From: Filosporella fistucella
Lineage: Eukaryota; Ascomycota; Leotiomycetes; Helotiales
Direction of reading: 5' to 3'
NCBI GenBank assembly: GCA_030077755.1
Contig: JAQJZZ010000014.1
Span: forward strand, 744,001 to 808,000
DNA: 64,000 nt
Below are positions 33,306 through 45,032 of the stretch, in pieces (within the stretch, counting starts at the first letter, position 1; every line of letters begins with the position of its first letter). The notes beneath the pieces are model-generated. The model did no database searches and was not told where the DNA came from. It saw nothing but the letters and a program-made list of their open reading frames with translations. The position numbers were made by a program, and so were the translations under genes.

Positions 33306-34412
33306 GTGGCTTCCAGCGCTGTGGCATCGCAAGGTGCTACCCTGTCATCTGTCATTCAACACCTTCCTGACTCTCTTCAGAGCTACCTCGATACCTCTCT
33401 CTCCCACCTCCAGACTGCATACTCGTCCTTACCGCCAAGTACACGAACCTACATCTCCACCGCCGCAAAGTACACCCATCTTGATAGTGTTCCCCAGTCT
33501 ACTCTCCTTAGTAGTCTCGTCCTCCTCATCTTCACCCTCGCATTCTCAATGAGCGGTTGGGGCCGCTCTTTCTGGGGCGGATCGAATTCACGCTTCTCGC
33601 CTTTTGGTAGCAGAGCCTATCCGCCCAATGTCACCGATGATGACTTCTCCTACATTACCTCTGAAGATCTGGCGCAGCCAGGTCGAGCATACGATCCCTA
33701 TTCCCGTCCTCCACCATCCATGGCCCCGGAAGATGATGTCCTGTTAATCAAGAATAAGGGCGTCACATATCCAGTCAAGTTCCCAGCTTACAGTATCGGA
33801 GATGGAAAACTACAAGTTCGGGATGTGAAGGAGCGAGCAGCGGCTGTTATGGATCTACCGAATGGGAAGATGATTAAATTGTTGTACAAAGGCCAACAAT
33901 TGAAGGACGACTATAAACCATGCAGGGATTACAATCTCAAAAACCAAAGCGAGGTTCTATGTGTAGTTGGAGACGGTCCACAAGACAGCGACGACTCAGG
34001 CGATGATAGTGGTAGCGTGGTAGAAGGCAGCTCAAAGAAAAAGCGAAATCGCAAGAGCAAGAAGAAAGGTGGCAAAAAGAAGGATCCAAATCTATCACCA
34101 GACAGCAACGAGCCATCCCGAACTGTCTCCCCCGCACCACCCAAAACAGCAGTCGACAAGCTAGCAGCCATCTCTTCCCATTTCCACACTAAAATCCTAC
34201 CCCTCTGTGTCCAATTCACCGCATCCCCACCCGAAGACCCCAAGAAGAAAGATTTCGAGCACAAGAAGCTTAGTGAGACTATCATGAACGAAGTCCTTCT
34301 CAAACTTGATGCTGTGGAGACGGAGGGAGATAATGAGGCTAGAGAGAAGAGAAGAGCGTTGGTTAGAGAAACGCAGGGCGTTTTGAATGCACTTGATGCT
34401 AAGATGTCTTAA
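33306..34412 (+). CDS. Membrane-anchored BAG-domain co-chaperone (Snl1-like), start codon GTG
   Basis: The open frame from 33306 gives 368 residues. A hydrophobic helix [16 protein letters not shown] lies at about 67-82. A ubiquitin-like region spans about 145-222 ([44 protein letters not shown]). A lysine-rich linker ([16 protein letters not shown]) follows, and a C-terminal BAG domain spans about 285-365 ([57 protein letters not shown]). BAG domains bind Hsp70 ATPase domains and release nucleotide; Snl1-type proteins do this at the ER or nuclear membrane. No ATG opens this frame: a stop lies at 33291-33293, the first codon of the expected MASSAVASQ start is GTG, and the first ATG (33549) would remove the membrane helix. 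Either GTG is used in a strong context (A at -3, G at +4), or ATG mutated, or there is a sequencing error. Confidence 0.85.
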   Translation: MASSAVASQGATLSSVIQHLPDSLQSYLDTSLSHLQTAYSSLPPSTRTYISTAAKYTHLDSVPQSTLLSSLVLLIFTLAFSMSGWGRSFWGGSNSRFSPFGSRAYPPNVTDDDFSYITSEDLAQPGRAYDPYSRPPPSMAPEDDVLLIKNKGVTYPVKFPAYSIGDGKLQVRDVKERAAAVMDLPNGKMIKLLYKGQQLKDDYKPCRDYNLKNQSEVLCVVGDGPQDSDDSGDDSGSVVEGSSKKKRNRKSKKKGGKKKDPNLSPDSNEPSRTVSPAPPKTAVDKLAAISSHFHTKILPLCVQFTASPPEDPKKKDFEHKKLSETIMNEVLLKLDAVETEGDNEAREKRRALVRETQGVLNALDAKMS

Positions 34413-35560
34413 TATTGCTTTCATTTGCGTTTCAAGCAGTGATAGAGCGGCTTCACGAGTCTCATTTTACTACTACTACCACACTTTTTGCATTGGGATG
34501 AGACCTCCTCTGAGTGAGTGAGGGATGGATGCTAGAAAGCATTGGCGTTTATTGTCTGTGTATGTATAGAAGGGGTATACTTGGGAGGGATATGTTCTTC
34601 TCATAGATGTTGCATATCTATGGTATGTGTGCAAGAGATGAAAGTTCTTACGATTAAGTTTCAGTATGAGATGTGAAGTTAGTGAAATGCAGATGCCTGT
34701 TTGGAAGAAAGCTTGGTAAGTGATAAGTGTGGGGTAAAGTGAAGATTAGGTAGGCTGTCTAATAGACCCCTATATCCTCCTACCGCTTCCGGCCAAGCCC
34801 AGGCCAGGACTGAACCGTAACCTTATTTATCTCTCCCAGCTCTTCTTCAGCTTCATCGTGAAACCTCCATATTACACTCCGAACACCATCTCTTCACTAC
34901 TATTTCATACTCCCCTGGCACACCCACTCAAGATCCCAGCTCCCATCTCTATTATCCCATCACCTCAATACATGTAAGCACATCTCATCACTCTTCATGA
35001 ATACCGAAAGGGATTCATATTGCTTTCCCAAGATACCAAATAAGGTTTGTTTTCACAAATACTGTCATTCTTGAAAAATAGATGGGAATAGTATCTGCAA
35101 TGGGATAGGATGTATCTCTTCATCCTCACATCTTTCAACCCCTCTCCCATCGCAGAACATCAAAGCCTTCAATAACCTCCAAATGCCACTGTCTGCTTCA
35201 AATCTCGTTACCTACATATACCATTCCTCTTCTCTTTCTCCACGCCCTTACAAGTCACCTCACTTTCCCAGCCAGAATATAACAGGTGATGTTACATGAG
35301 GGAAATTGTATGTAGCTATCAAGGTTTCAGGCAATAATTATGGAGGAATAATACCAAACCCCAGTGCCAATGGAAAAGCGTTGTCATACAAAAAAGGAAT
35401 CTGAAAACTTAGTCCTTGTTCCAAACCGCTGCGTTGCTCAAGAAAGAAATTCCCAAATGGAGGTGAAACACCACTCCATGAAGATATATATGTCCACAAT
35501 ACCAAGAGCGGTCTCAACTCAAGTGTTATATACACAAGTAACTATTTACACATCAACCTC
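34413..35560. other. Intergenic region
   Basis: 3' flank of the BAG gene, then unannotated sequence. Pyrimidine-rich tracts at 34860-34970 and 35100-35270 look promoter-like, but no gene follows. A TAGGTAGG motif is at 34748-34755. Confidence 0.4.
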
Positions 35561-35569
35561 CGCCTTGGA

Positions 35570-35710
35570 AACGTTAACTTGGCGGAGTGGTAAGGGTTCG
35601 CGCCCTTAAGGGAGGCCCTTTTCTTTAAAACCCCGCCCGGGGGTTTCTAATCCGCACACCTTGCGAGGGTGCGGAGGAGTTTTGCTGGTTTGAATTGAGG
35701 TTTTTTTTTA
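35570..35710 (+). other. tRNA-like pol III element, probably degenerate
   Basis: A perfect A-box consensus TGGCGGAGTGG starts near 35580. About 60 bases later GGTTTCTAATCC resembles a B box (GGTTCTAATCC) with one extra T. A CCCTTAAGGG segment could be a Leu(TAA)-type anticodon loop. A T8 run near 35700 would serve as a pol III terminator. The acceptor and T stems do not pair well, so it is not an intact tRNA. A hairpin CCGCACACC...GGGTGCGG follows the B box. It may be a decayed class-II tRNA or a tRNA-derived SINE. Homopolymers in this stretch look expanded, so sequence error is possible. Confidence 0.35.
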
Positions 35711-36627
35711 TCCTTGGGTTTTTTCTAATTTTACTTTTTTGGGGACTTTTCTCCCTCAGTACAGAAGTACAATTTATTGGGGTTCTTATTCATAATTCGA
35801 GAGACACTCATCTAACTCTTGCGAATACAATCAGATCAGATCAGTCGTTTGAGGGAGACATAGATATATGCCTATCGACTGTGATTCAGAGAGTAGGCAT
35901 CCATAATTCCCCGCTTTCGTCGTTGTTGTTTTTGAAGATTAAGGCACAGAACGGCCAGGTGTTCAATATTGAAGACGCATGCAATACTAAATCACGAAAG
36001 GAGAGGCGCTTGTGGTTGACATTGATGGTCTAGTATTTGGGTTGCACCATGCACTTTACAAGTATTTTACAAGCGGTACATTTGGCAGAATAGCTTAACA
36101 AATGAGACGAAACGAAATGATGTTGTAAAATGAATATTGCCTTCGATTTCTTATAGATATCTTTGGGTGCAATGTAGATGCAGAAATTGTATGAACAGCG
36201 AGAGAACGACAGTAACTACGCGATAACCGCGTGCGGTGCTGTACAAGGAAGGCATGCTAGAAAATCGATCAACACAACATGGGCAGCCTCGAGTATGGGT
36301 AAGAAAGAAACAAAATGCAATAACCAACACTTGACATCTTCACTGCCAAAATATTACAGGAAATTAATTGTCCAGTTCCGGTGAGGCTCAGATTAAATTT
36401 CAAATATTCAGTGTTGTGGGCAAAACTTGCCCTAGCTCGCTAAACCCGATTCGTGGAACTAATCTAACTCGGCTTAGCGGCCACATTACATTTTGACAGA
36501 CGAGTTTGGATTGTGCATTCTCAAGACAACGACAAATCGACAATCATACACCTCACCATCACGAAGGTAGAGGATACCGGCAACTTTTCGACAACTTGTC
36601 TTCTCATTCTTGGTGAAGCAGGACAAA
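35711..36627. other. Intergenic, promoter of RPL16 at the right end
   Basis: A short frame at 35695-36033 is mostly low-complexity and not supported. The RPL16 promoter and leader should lie in the last 200 bases; the segment before the ATG at 36628 is A-rich. Confidence 0.4.
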
Positions 36628-37555
36628 ATGTCGACTTTCGAGCCAGTCGTAAGTCTCCCACACCGCATTTCAAAACATCGCGATCGTCAACAACAGAGAA
36701 GCTTTTCAAGGCTTGGGATGGATGCGCTTTTGGAGAATGGAAGCTGATTACATTGCGTCTATAGATTACGATCGATGGCAAGGGCCACCTCCTTGGTCGT
36801 CTGGCCAGTACTGTGGCTAAGCAATTGCTCAACGGCCAAAAGATCGTTGTTGTGCGTTGCGAGGCTTTGAACATCTCTGGAGAATTCTTCCGTGCGAAGC
36901 GTACGTCTATACTTGAACTCCGGACCATTTGGATATGGTGGAATTTTGGTGGAATAAGGAGATTGAAGAATTGGGACTAACTTCATCTATAGTAAAGTAC
37001 CATGCCTACCTCCGAAAGATGACCAGATACAACCCAACCCGTGGAGGTATGTTATTCCAGCAGTGACGCGATCATGGCAATCGATCACATCTAATTCGAA
37101 TCAGGTCCTTTCCATTTCCGTGCTCCCTCAAGAATTTTCTACAAGACCGTTCGTGGCATGATTCCCCACAAGACCGCCCGCGGTGCTGCTGCTATGGAGA
37201 GACTTAAGGTCTTCGAGGGTGTCCCACCACCATATGACAAAGTCAAGCGTGTTGTGGTTCCCCAAGCTTTGAGAGTATTGAGATTGAAGCCTGGACGCAA
37301 GTACTGCACGGTCGGCAGATTGAGCCACGAGGTCGGATGGAAATACCAGGACGTTGTTGCGAGGTCAGTAGATATGGGCATGGATGTACCGAGAGTAGGA
37401 ACTGACAATAAAATAGACTTGAGGAGAGACGGAAGGTTAAGGGTGCCGCATACTACGCACGCAAGAAGGCCGCCCGCAGACAACTTTCCGATGCCACAAA
37501 GAGCGCGAAGGTTGACGACAAGACCAAGAAGCAATTGGCTGAATACGGCTACTAG
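36628..37555 (+). CDS. RPL16: Ribosomal protein uL13 (60S L16/L13a)
   Basis: Five exons, 36628-36648, 36765-36900, 36993-37046, 37105-37363 and 37417-37555, give 202 residues, the standard eukaryotic uL13 length. The spliced protein reads [112 protein letters not shown], then a basic C-terminal helix ending LAEYGY. It is a core protein of the large ribosomal subunit, near the exit side of the ribosome. Four introns in a ribosomal protein gene, with a 21-nt first coding exon, are typical of filamentous fungi. Donors are GTAAGT, GTACGT, GTATGT and GTCAGT. Confidence 0.97.
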
Positions 37556-38788
37556 ACAAAACGGAGTTAATTTTTCGATCGTCTTGATGGTTGGGTTTGG
37601 TCGGGCTGTTCATGTTTTTTTCTTTCACCACAACGTCAATGCCTTGTTTCGACCCATTGTGGGAAGAATCCCAGGGCTGGTTTCTTCAACATCATACATC
37701 ATGCACACGGCTGGAAGGGGTTGCTATCACGGAAAATGCTCGCTGGTAGATTGGGTCTCTGCTGTGTATAGGCTCGTTCTTGCATGCCTCCCATAGGGAA
37801 TGATTCCGAATGAAAAAGAATAAGAATAAATGGTCAGACGATATGATGAGTGAGGGAGTTGCTTTTCAAGTATTAATTTTGCAGTATATTTTGGATGCGA
37901 TGGTTTATAGATGGTGCTAGGTTATGCTAAGGGTTTACTTTCATGATGGGTCCCAATGTCGAAGTCGAGTCTCTAGGGAAGTCCGAGTTGCGACAAGTGC
38001 GCTTCTACTTGCAGGTACAGCTTGAGGATTGGACTGGAATGCCTCGAGGCCCGACTTTTGACGATCAACTCCAGCTCGAACAAATGATATAATAGTGAGG
38101 CAGTAACCAACGACAGGACAGTGCAGAGGTGTGATACCGCTTTTTCCACTCTTCAGAGAAATGTGTCTCGTAGTTGTAATCAAATTCCGCGACTTGATAT
38201 CTTAGTTTCCATACTCCCGTGCTTCCAGGGCAGCCTCTCCTTAGACGAATTCAAACCCAACCTCAATCATGACAACACAGGATCATGCTTTCTCAGCCTT
38301 GCATCTCCAATCCCTTCTTCCCATATCCTATCCCGAATAACCAATCACCAGTCCCTCATCCGATACCGCATCGCATCCCTTCTACCGAGGAAGTCTAAAC
38401 TCGGCAGCAGAAGCTGTGGCACACCCAGTCGAGGCAGTCTCCAATGACGGAACGCTCCCGAGCTGATCTTCCCCACACAAGCTGCTACCCCAGACATTCT
38501 TAGCCACGGTTACTGGTCCATAAGTAGTTGGGAGCCACCGTCAATTATAGAATGTGAATATCTCTCTTGTTCTTTTGACTCTCATTATTTTATCATCAAT
38601 CGGATATTCGTTTTGAAAAGAAAGGACTTTGCTGCAAGGTAACGGAGCTTGGCTGAGCTGAAAATTCGACATCTTACCCCGCGGAATTAGATCCAGTTCT
38701 CCACGTCTCCATATATTTACAGTTCCAGCTGTATCAACAGCTCCCTCACCATCACCAAATCCTCTTCTCAGTATTCCACAACCTCAGA
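37556..38788. other. Intergenic region
   Basis: The left part is the RPL16 3' region. The segment 38700-38788 is C-rich with a TATATTTA-like stretch and is the probable promoter and leader of the acyl-CoA synthetase gene. No additional gene seen. Confidence 0.45.
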
Positions 38789-40908
38789 ATGTCACCACCA
38801 ACCTCCCGCCTCCAAGCTCTAACCGCTCACTTCCTTCCGTCCTCTTCTTCTCCCACGGTCCCCTCCTCCCCCTCCGCCCAAAACCACCACATCCACCAGC
38901 TCTCACCTACCTTTTTCCTACCCCGTGCAGCTGAGATAGAACCAGATGCTGACGCCATCTATCATGTTACGGCTAATGGCAAGATTTTGAGGAGAAAGTA
39001 CTCTGAGTTTGCGGATCGGGCGAGGGGCTTGGCTTATTTTTTGAGGAAGCATGGCTTTAAGAGAGTAGGTATCTTGGCGCCTAACACGCCGGCGTTTTTG
39101 GAGAGCATTTTTGGGATTGGAGCTAGTGGTGGTAAGTAAAGTTTCCTTCTTCTTTCTTTGCTTTTTTTTTAGAGATGGAATTTTGAGGGTTGGTCATGGG
39201 TTTAATGACGTCTTGGGGATGGAAACTAATTTATCAACAATTGAAGTTTTCGTCTTCCTTACTGACAATTTCCAGGTGTCAATGTTGCAGTAAACTACCG
39301 TCTGAAAACCGAGGATATCTCTTACATCTTCACCTACTCAGAAGTAGACTGTATAATCGTCGATGCAGAATACTTATCCCTCCTAACCGATTTCCGGAAA
39401 AGCAATCCTGGTATTCCGTTCATAATCGATACTGATACCGATGCCACCGAAGGACAGCTCTCTGGTCCTTTTGATGAAGCTGTCCTAGAAGGTCTGAATT
39501 ATGATCACGAGAACGGGAATCAGGGATGGGCAGGATTGAAAGCACAGTGTGATGATGAGGATGGAACGATTGCCATTCCGTTTACGAGTGGAACGACGGC
39601 GAAACCTAAGGGTGTTGTGTATACGCATCGTGGAGCGTATTTGGCGGCGCTGGGCAATGTGATTGAGAGTGGGTTGAATTATCATACGGGACGGTGTGGG
39701 TATCTTTGGACGTTGCCGATGTTTCATGCTATGGGATGGAGTAAGTACTTTTTCATTTTGGGAGAAGTGAGAGTAAAAGTAGGCGAGGAACCTTTGAGGT
39801 TATGGCGCTCAGAACAAGCTCGACTAAGTGGATGAGCGAGGAAATGCGGACAGAACGTAGCGCCTCGGATCTTATCATCTTAGAATGACTCCATAGAGCC
39901 ATAGCTAACACATCCAGCCTTCCCATGGGCCGTAACAGCGGTACGAGGAACCCACTACTGCCTCCGCAAAATCGACTACCCGCTCATCTGGTCCATGCTG
40001 AAATCGGAGCCAATAACCCACTTCAATGCCGCTCCCACAGTAAACACGCTCCTCTGCGCCTCCAAATCAGCCGAGAAACTCGAGAAACCAGTCCGAGTAA
40101 CAGTCGCAGCATCACCGCCAACAGCCCACCTCTTCGAACAAATGACAAATCTCAATCTGTACCCGGTTCACGTCTACGGACTCACAGAAACATACGGCCC
40201 AATCACAAAAGGCTACCACATGCCAGTCTGGGAAACGATTCCTCTGAAAGAGAAATACGCACGTATGGCTCGTCAGGGTCACGGCTTCATAACCGGTCTA
40301 CCGATCCGAATCATCAAATCCGATCAGCCGGAAGGTGTGTTGATCGATGTAGCGAAAGATGGCAAGGAGATTGGAGAAATTGTATCCTTTGGAAATATTT
40401 GTGCGAAAGAATATCTCAAAGATCCGGAGGCGACGAGGAAATTGTTTGCGGGTGGTGGACTTCATAGTGGGGATCTGGCTGTTTGGCATGAGGATGGGAG
40501 TGCGCAGATTTTGGATAGGGCGAAGGATATTATTATTTCTGGTATATTACCTCCCATCCCTTATAATCTCCATGACGTATACTAATCTTTTACTCAGGCG
40601 GCGAAAACATCTCCTCCGTCGCCCTCGAAGCAATGCTCGTCCAGCACCCCGACGTCCTCGAAGCCGGCGTCGTCTCGGTAGCTGATTCCCATTGGGGAGA
40701 AAGACCTAAAGCATTCATAACAGTGCAGTCGGGCAAGAGTCTCAAAGGAGAAGATCTCATTGAGTGGGCTAAACATGAGAGTTCTATTAGTAAGTTTATG
40801 GTTCCTAGGGAGGTGGAGATTGTGGAGGAGTTGCCCAAGACGAGTACTGGGAAGGTGAAGAAGAATGTGTTGAGGAAGTGGGCAAAAGGAGATTATAGTG
40901 AGAAGTGA
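38789..40908 (+). CDS. AMP-binding acyl-CoA synthetase
   Basis: Four exons, 38789-39131, 39276-39740, 39918-40541 and 40598-40908, give 580 residues. All introns are GT-AG; two are long for this window (144 and 177 nt). The ANL-superfamily adenylation motifs are in order: the P-loop-like IPFTSGTTAKPKGV, the THRGAYLAALGN helix, VYGLTETYGP (A5), the A7 segment LHSGDLAVWHEDGSAQILDR, GGENISSVALE, and the C-terminal lysine motif PKTSTGKVKKNVLRKWA. This enzyme activates a carboxylic acid to an acyl-AMP and then to the CoA thioester. The overall pattern is nearest the medium-chain fatty-acid or plant acyl-activating-enzyme group; the exact substrate is unknown. The Ser-rich N-terminus (MSPPTSRLQALTAHFLPSS) could be a weak organelle-targeting sequence, and no C-terminal peroxisomal signal is present (it ends GDYSEK). 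Confidence 0.93.
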
Positions 40909-41616
40909 GGATGATAGAGGTAGTGGGGGAGTATAGGAGAGGGGGGAGGGGGGAGGGAGAGGAGTTATACCTTTACAATTGCTTATATGCTATTGTCTAT
41001 TTGGATATATATATATATATATGTTGAGCTATAAAATGGTCATTTTCACTAGGAATTTAAAATGTTTCTAAATGTCGTTGACGACACTAGAAGAACACTT
41101 AAAACACTTCACTGGTGGAGGAATGAAAGCTCTGATCTAGAGTTTTAGAATGATTTCTTTCCGAACTTGGTATAGCTAGCTGCTCCATACAGGATGTGAG
41201 ATAGATTCGATACCTAGCAGAGAATAGATGTTTATAATGGAAACATATTACGATGGAAAAAGAGCTCCACGAAGTGAAATTTGCAGTTCGATACTATATC
41301 ACATTCAGCGCCGGATCATTGATGTTGACGAAGCTCCGAGATCCCTGCACGACAGTCAGACCCCGCCAAAGCTTGGCTCGAGCGGCATCAACATCACCCA
41401 GCCACACCTCACCATTGAACCTCCCACAGCTTCACCACCAGCTCCAACGCTGGCAGCATTCTTCTACCATCTGTTTACCTTCCTAAATTTCCCTTCTACA
41501 GCTTCAGCTTCGATATCTAAATGGCACTTTAATCTCAATCGCGCCTGCCAACAATCCACCAATTCGCAGCCGCTACTTCCCACTCTCGGGTTTCACCTCC
41601 CAGAATAGCTGCAGCA
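40909..41616. other. Intergenic with G-rich tract and AT microsatellite
   Basis: Just past the synthetase stop a G-rich tract (40924-40961) has four or more G-runs. An AT dinucleotide repeat spans about 41004-41022. The right part is the PFF1 promoter and a C-rich leader. Confidence 0.5.
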
Positions 41617-44600
41617 ATGAGATGCTATAACCCTTTCGCATTTGCCCCGATGGCAGTAACGCTTATCACAGTCGTTGTATACCTCGCCATCATCATCCCC
41701 TTAATCGTAGTCCACGAGACTGTTCCTGCGGCCCCGAAGAATCCAACGCTCTATCGCGGATTGAATCTGACCGAAGCATGGCTCGATTTGGCGGAGCTGA
41801 GTAATGGATACCATCCTTTTAATAGTAGGAGGAATGATGAAGTGCGGAATTGGTTGCTAGGGAGGATAGCGAGTATTCTGGATACGAATGGAGTGCCGTT
41901 CGTTGCTGAGGATGGGACGGGTGGACAATTGCATAAGACACAATCATCTACGGACTCCGTGGCGAAGATTGTGGATGGACTAGAAGAAGAGATCGAATAT
42001 CCTAATCATGACGACCTTCGAACTCGATCTGTACCGTCTGCCGTGGTCTTCAATGACCTAGTCGCTAATTACACAAGTACGGCTCTCACGAGTATTGGAG
42101 TTACGGGCAGAAGGCTTGGTATCAGTACATATTTCGAGGGAAGCAATATCATTGTCTACATTCGAGGAACCGAAGATGAAGATGGAGACTGGTGGAACCC
42201 ACCTCCTCCATATACTCGCCGTTTACATGGCAAAGGAGGGGTAATGGTCAATGCACATTTTGACAGTGTATCAACTGGATACGGTGCTACAGATGATGGA
42301 ATGGGAGTCATTACTGCTTTGCAACTCATCAAATATTTCACCACCAGTGGTAATACACCTAAACGAGGCGTCATAGCACTCTTCAATAACGGAGAAGAAG
42401 ATGGGTTGTATGGTGCTAAAGCATTCTTATCGCATCCCATTGCATCATTCGTTCATGCTTTCTTGAACCTTGAGGGTGCGGGTGCTGGAGGGAGAGCGAC
42501 TCTCTTCCGTAGCACGGATACAGAAGTTACACGAGCATATGGCAAATCAAAACATCCATTCGGAACGGTTGTTAGTGCCGATGGTTTTGCTCTTGGGTTC
42601 GTGAGAAGCGAAACTGATTATGTTGTTTTCAAAGCTGAGGGATATCGTGGACTGGACGTCGCATTCTGGGAGCCAAGAGCAAGATATCACACTGATCAAG
42701 ATGATGCTAAGCATGCTTCCAAAGCTTCTTTATGGCATATGCTGTCGAATTCCGTGGAAACGATGAAATACTTGACAGCAGATACTGACGAGTTTGTTGG
42801 ACCAAGAGGAGATCATGATGATAGCAAAGTTGAGAATGGACGTGGTAGTGATGGAGTGTGGTTTGATCTTTTCGGTCGATCCTTCGCTGTCTTTGGTCTC
42901 CGGACCTTATTTGCCTGGTCTTTGGCTCTCCTCATCGCTTCGCCACTCATCCTGGCACTCATTTCATACCTACTAGTCCGAGCAGACAAATACTATCTTT
43001 TTGCAGGAGCTGTCAAGCCGGAGGGATATGAAGCCGAAGCTATTTCGTTGGATGGCTGGAGAGGGGCATTCAGATTCCCCATCGTTTTCATCATCTCAGC
43101 CGGCATGACTTTTGGAGCTGCATTCCTGCTTCGAAAGTTCAATCCCCTGATTATCTACTCATCTCCATACTCTGTATGGTCCATGTCGATTAGCTTGTTC
43201 TTCTGTGTGTTCTGGTTTCTCATGGCTGGATGCAATTTCGTTCGACCATCGGCACTGCATCGAGTCTATGCTCTTATCTGGATGTTCCTCTTTGGCTGGG
43301 CTCTCTTAGTCGCTGCTACGGTCTTTGAGGATCGTTACAAGATCAGTGGCGGATATATGTTTGTGATCTACGAGTCAGCGATCTTCCTTGCTGCCTTCAT
43401 TGGTGTTACGGAGATGTTCGCTCTACCCAAGAAGAGTATCGTTGTACAGACTGCTCTCGAGGAGGAGGAAACACGAGATGCACTTGCTGCAGTTTCTCAG
43501 CCAGAAGCTATTGTCAGAGGACGAGACGGGAACGATGATGAGCCGGATGCTGAGGCTAATGAAACAACTCCGCTTGTTGGCGGAAATGGCCATCGCTCTT
43601 CGATTGGCACAACATTCTCAAGAGGCTACCACAGGATAGCTGCTCTCGGTGATGGTGCTGCTGATGGTGCTGCTGATGATTCTCATGGTTCAGGTCATGC
43701 TTTCGGGGAGGAGCAAAAATGGTCTGCTAAGATGCCAAGCTGGACATGGCTTTTACAATTCCTCATACTTTGCCCTTTTATCTTGATTGTTCTCGGTCAA
43801 GTAGGTCTGTTACTTGTTACTGCGACTGCTCAAACCGGAACAGATGGATCCCCGTTGCTTCTGCCATACTTGGTTGTTGCATTGTTCTCTGTCTTGATCA
43901 TACTTCCAACTGCACCATTCATACACCGGATCACTCATCATCTACCATCCTTCCTGTTCCTCATCTTCATCGGGACATTGATCTACAACCTTGTCGCCTT
44001 CCCCTTTTCATCCAACAATCGGTACAAAGCATATTTCCAGCAAACTGTAGACCTTGACTCCGGTATCAACAAGGTCACTATCGTCGGTCTCGAGGAATAT
44101 GTTCGTGATATTATCTCTTACATCCCTTCGGCCTCTGGACAGGAAATCACATGTGCCACAAATCCTAAGATCCGCTCCGGTCTCGATTTCTGTTCCTATG
44201 AAGGCCTCCCACCTAAAGTGGTCGATAACGTCAAAGATGGCGTTCCTCCAGAGAAGGGATACAAGAAGTGGCTCAACTACAATGTCACTCGTGCCAAAAA
44301 TTCCAATAAAGCAACCTTCCACATTTCCGGTCTTGAAACCAAAGCCTGCATACTCCGGTTCGATGATCCCTTCACTGGTTTCCACGTCCACGGCGCAGCA
44401 CCCAGTGATAGCCGCTGGTCAGACGTTCCAGAGAGCGGAAGTGATCAGATCAAACTCTGGCATAGGGACTGGGATCGTGAATGGGTCGTAGATGTCGAGT
44501 GGCCTGTCAGTGAAGGCAAGAAAGAAGGAGATGAAGGCAGAAGTGGGAGAGTTGTCTGTCTTTGGAGTGATCACAATGTGCTGGGTACGATACCGGCGCT

Positions 44601-44691
44601 AGATGAGGTACAAAGATTTATGCCTGAGTGGACTAGTGTGGTGAAGTTGATGGATGGATTGGTGGAAGGAAGTAAGGCGTTTGTTGTTTAA
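41617..44691 (+). CDS. PFF1: Vacuolar membrane protease PFF1 (M28 metallopeptidase)
   Basis: An intronless frame of 1024 residues. A short cytosolic N-terminus MRCYNPFAFAPMAV leads into a signal-anchor helix. The lumenal M28 domain follows, with metal ligands in NAHFDSVSTGYGATDDGMG (His214, Asp226), the catalytic and ligand Glu pair in NNGEEDGLYGA (Glu260/261), and a later His in RYHTDQDDAKH. About eight membrane helices follow (about residues 430-620 and 700-800), split by a cytosolic acidic loop with the tandem repeat GAADGAADD, and a large lumenal C-terminal domain with SDSRW and LWSDHN. This is the architecture of the fungal vacuolar membrane protease PFF1, a multi-spanning M28 enzyme. 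Start: the first ATG after a C-rich leader; length fits the family. Confidence 0.95.
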   Translation: MRCYNPFAFAPMAVTLITVVVYLAIIIPLIVVHETVPAAPKNPTLYRGLNLTEAWLDLAELSNGYHPFNSRRNDEVRNWLLGRIASILDTNGVPFVAEDGTGGQLHKTQSSTDSVAKIVDGLEEEIEYPNHDDLRTRSVPSAVVFNDLVANYTSTALTSIGVTGRRLGISTYFEGSNIIVYIRGTEDEDGDWWNPPPPYTRRLHGKGGVMVNAHFDSVSTGYGATDDGMGVITALQLIKYFTTSGNTPKRGVIALFNNGEEDGLYGAKAFLSHPIASFVHAFLNLEGAGAGGRATLFRSTDTEVTRAYGKSKHPFGTVVSADGFALGFVRSETDYVVFKAEGYRGLDVAFWEPRARYHTDQDDAKHASKASLWHMLSNSVETMKYLTADTDEFVGPRGDHDDSKVENGRGSDGVWFDLFGRSFAVFGLRTLFAWSLALLIASPLILALISYLLVRADKYYLFAGAVKPEGYEAEAISLDGWRGAFRFPIVFIISAGMTFGAAFLLRKFNPLIIYSSPYSVWSMSISLFFCVFWFLMAGCNFVRPSALHRVYALIWMFLFGWALLVAATVFEDRYKISGGYMFVIYESAIFLAAFIGVTEMFALPKKSIVVQTALEEEETRDALAAVSQPEAIVRGRDGNDDEPDAEANETTPLVGGNGHRSSIGTTFSRGYHRIAALGDGAADGAADDSHGSGHAFGEEQKWSAKMPSWTWLLQFLILCPFILIVLGQVGLLLVTATAQTGTDGSPLLLPYLVVALFSVLIILPTAPFIHRITHHLPSFLFLIFIGTLIYNLVAFPFSSNNRYKAYFQQTVDLDSGINKVTIVGLEEYVRDIISYIPSASGQEITCATNPKIRSGLDFCSYEGLPPKVVDNVKDGVPPEKGYKKWLNYNVTRAKNSNKATFHISGLETKACILRFDDPFTGFHVHGAAPSDSRWSDVPESGSDQIKLWHRDWDREWVVDVEWPVSEGKKEGDEGRSGRVVCLWSDHNVLGTIPALDEVQRFMPEWTSVVKLMDGLVEGSKAFVV

Positions 44692-45032
44692 TTTTGAATG
44701 AGGCAGTCCCTGGAGGGTAATTATGGCTGGTATTGGTGGATGGAGAGTGAAGTAGGATGGTGTACATACTGTACTGTACATTGCGTATGAAAATTGTATT
44801 GCTATGAGTTTACGAAAGAATATTCCGCTTGCGCTTTACCCTTCTCCTCTTATCACCGATTCGATTTTTGATCGCCCACTCCCTGATGTGGACCAATCTG
44901 TAATTCAATGCTTATTCTATCAATTTCCCATCTCATGCTCGCTCAAATGCTATACCGTTTCCCTTCCTAAAGTCATATTTCCTAAACCTCCCCTGATATT
45001 ACTCAGCAAAGTAACTTAGTACTCCTTCGCAT
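44692..45032. other. Short intergenic gap between convergent genes
   Basis: 3' flanks of PFF1 and of the Xaa-Pro peptidase. No gene seen. Confidence 0.4.

Noticed and set aside
37158..37796. 212-codon plus-strand frame over RPL16
   Set aside because: It is RPL16 exon 4 read through two introns and into the 3' flank; the five-exon model explains the protein exactly.
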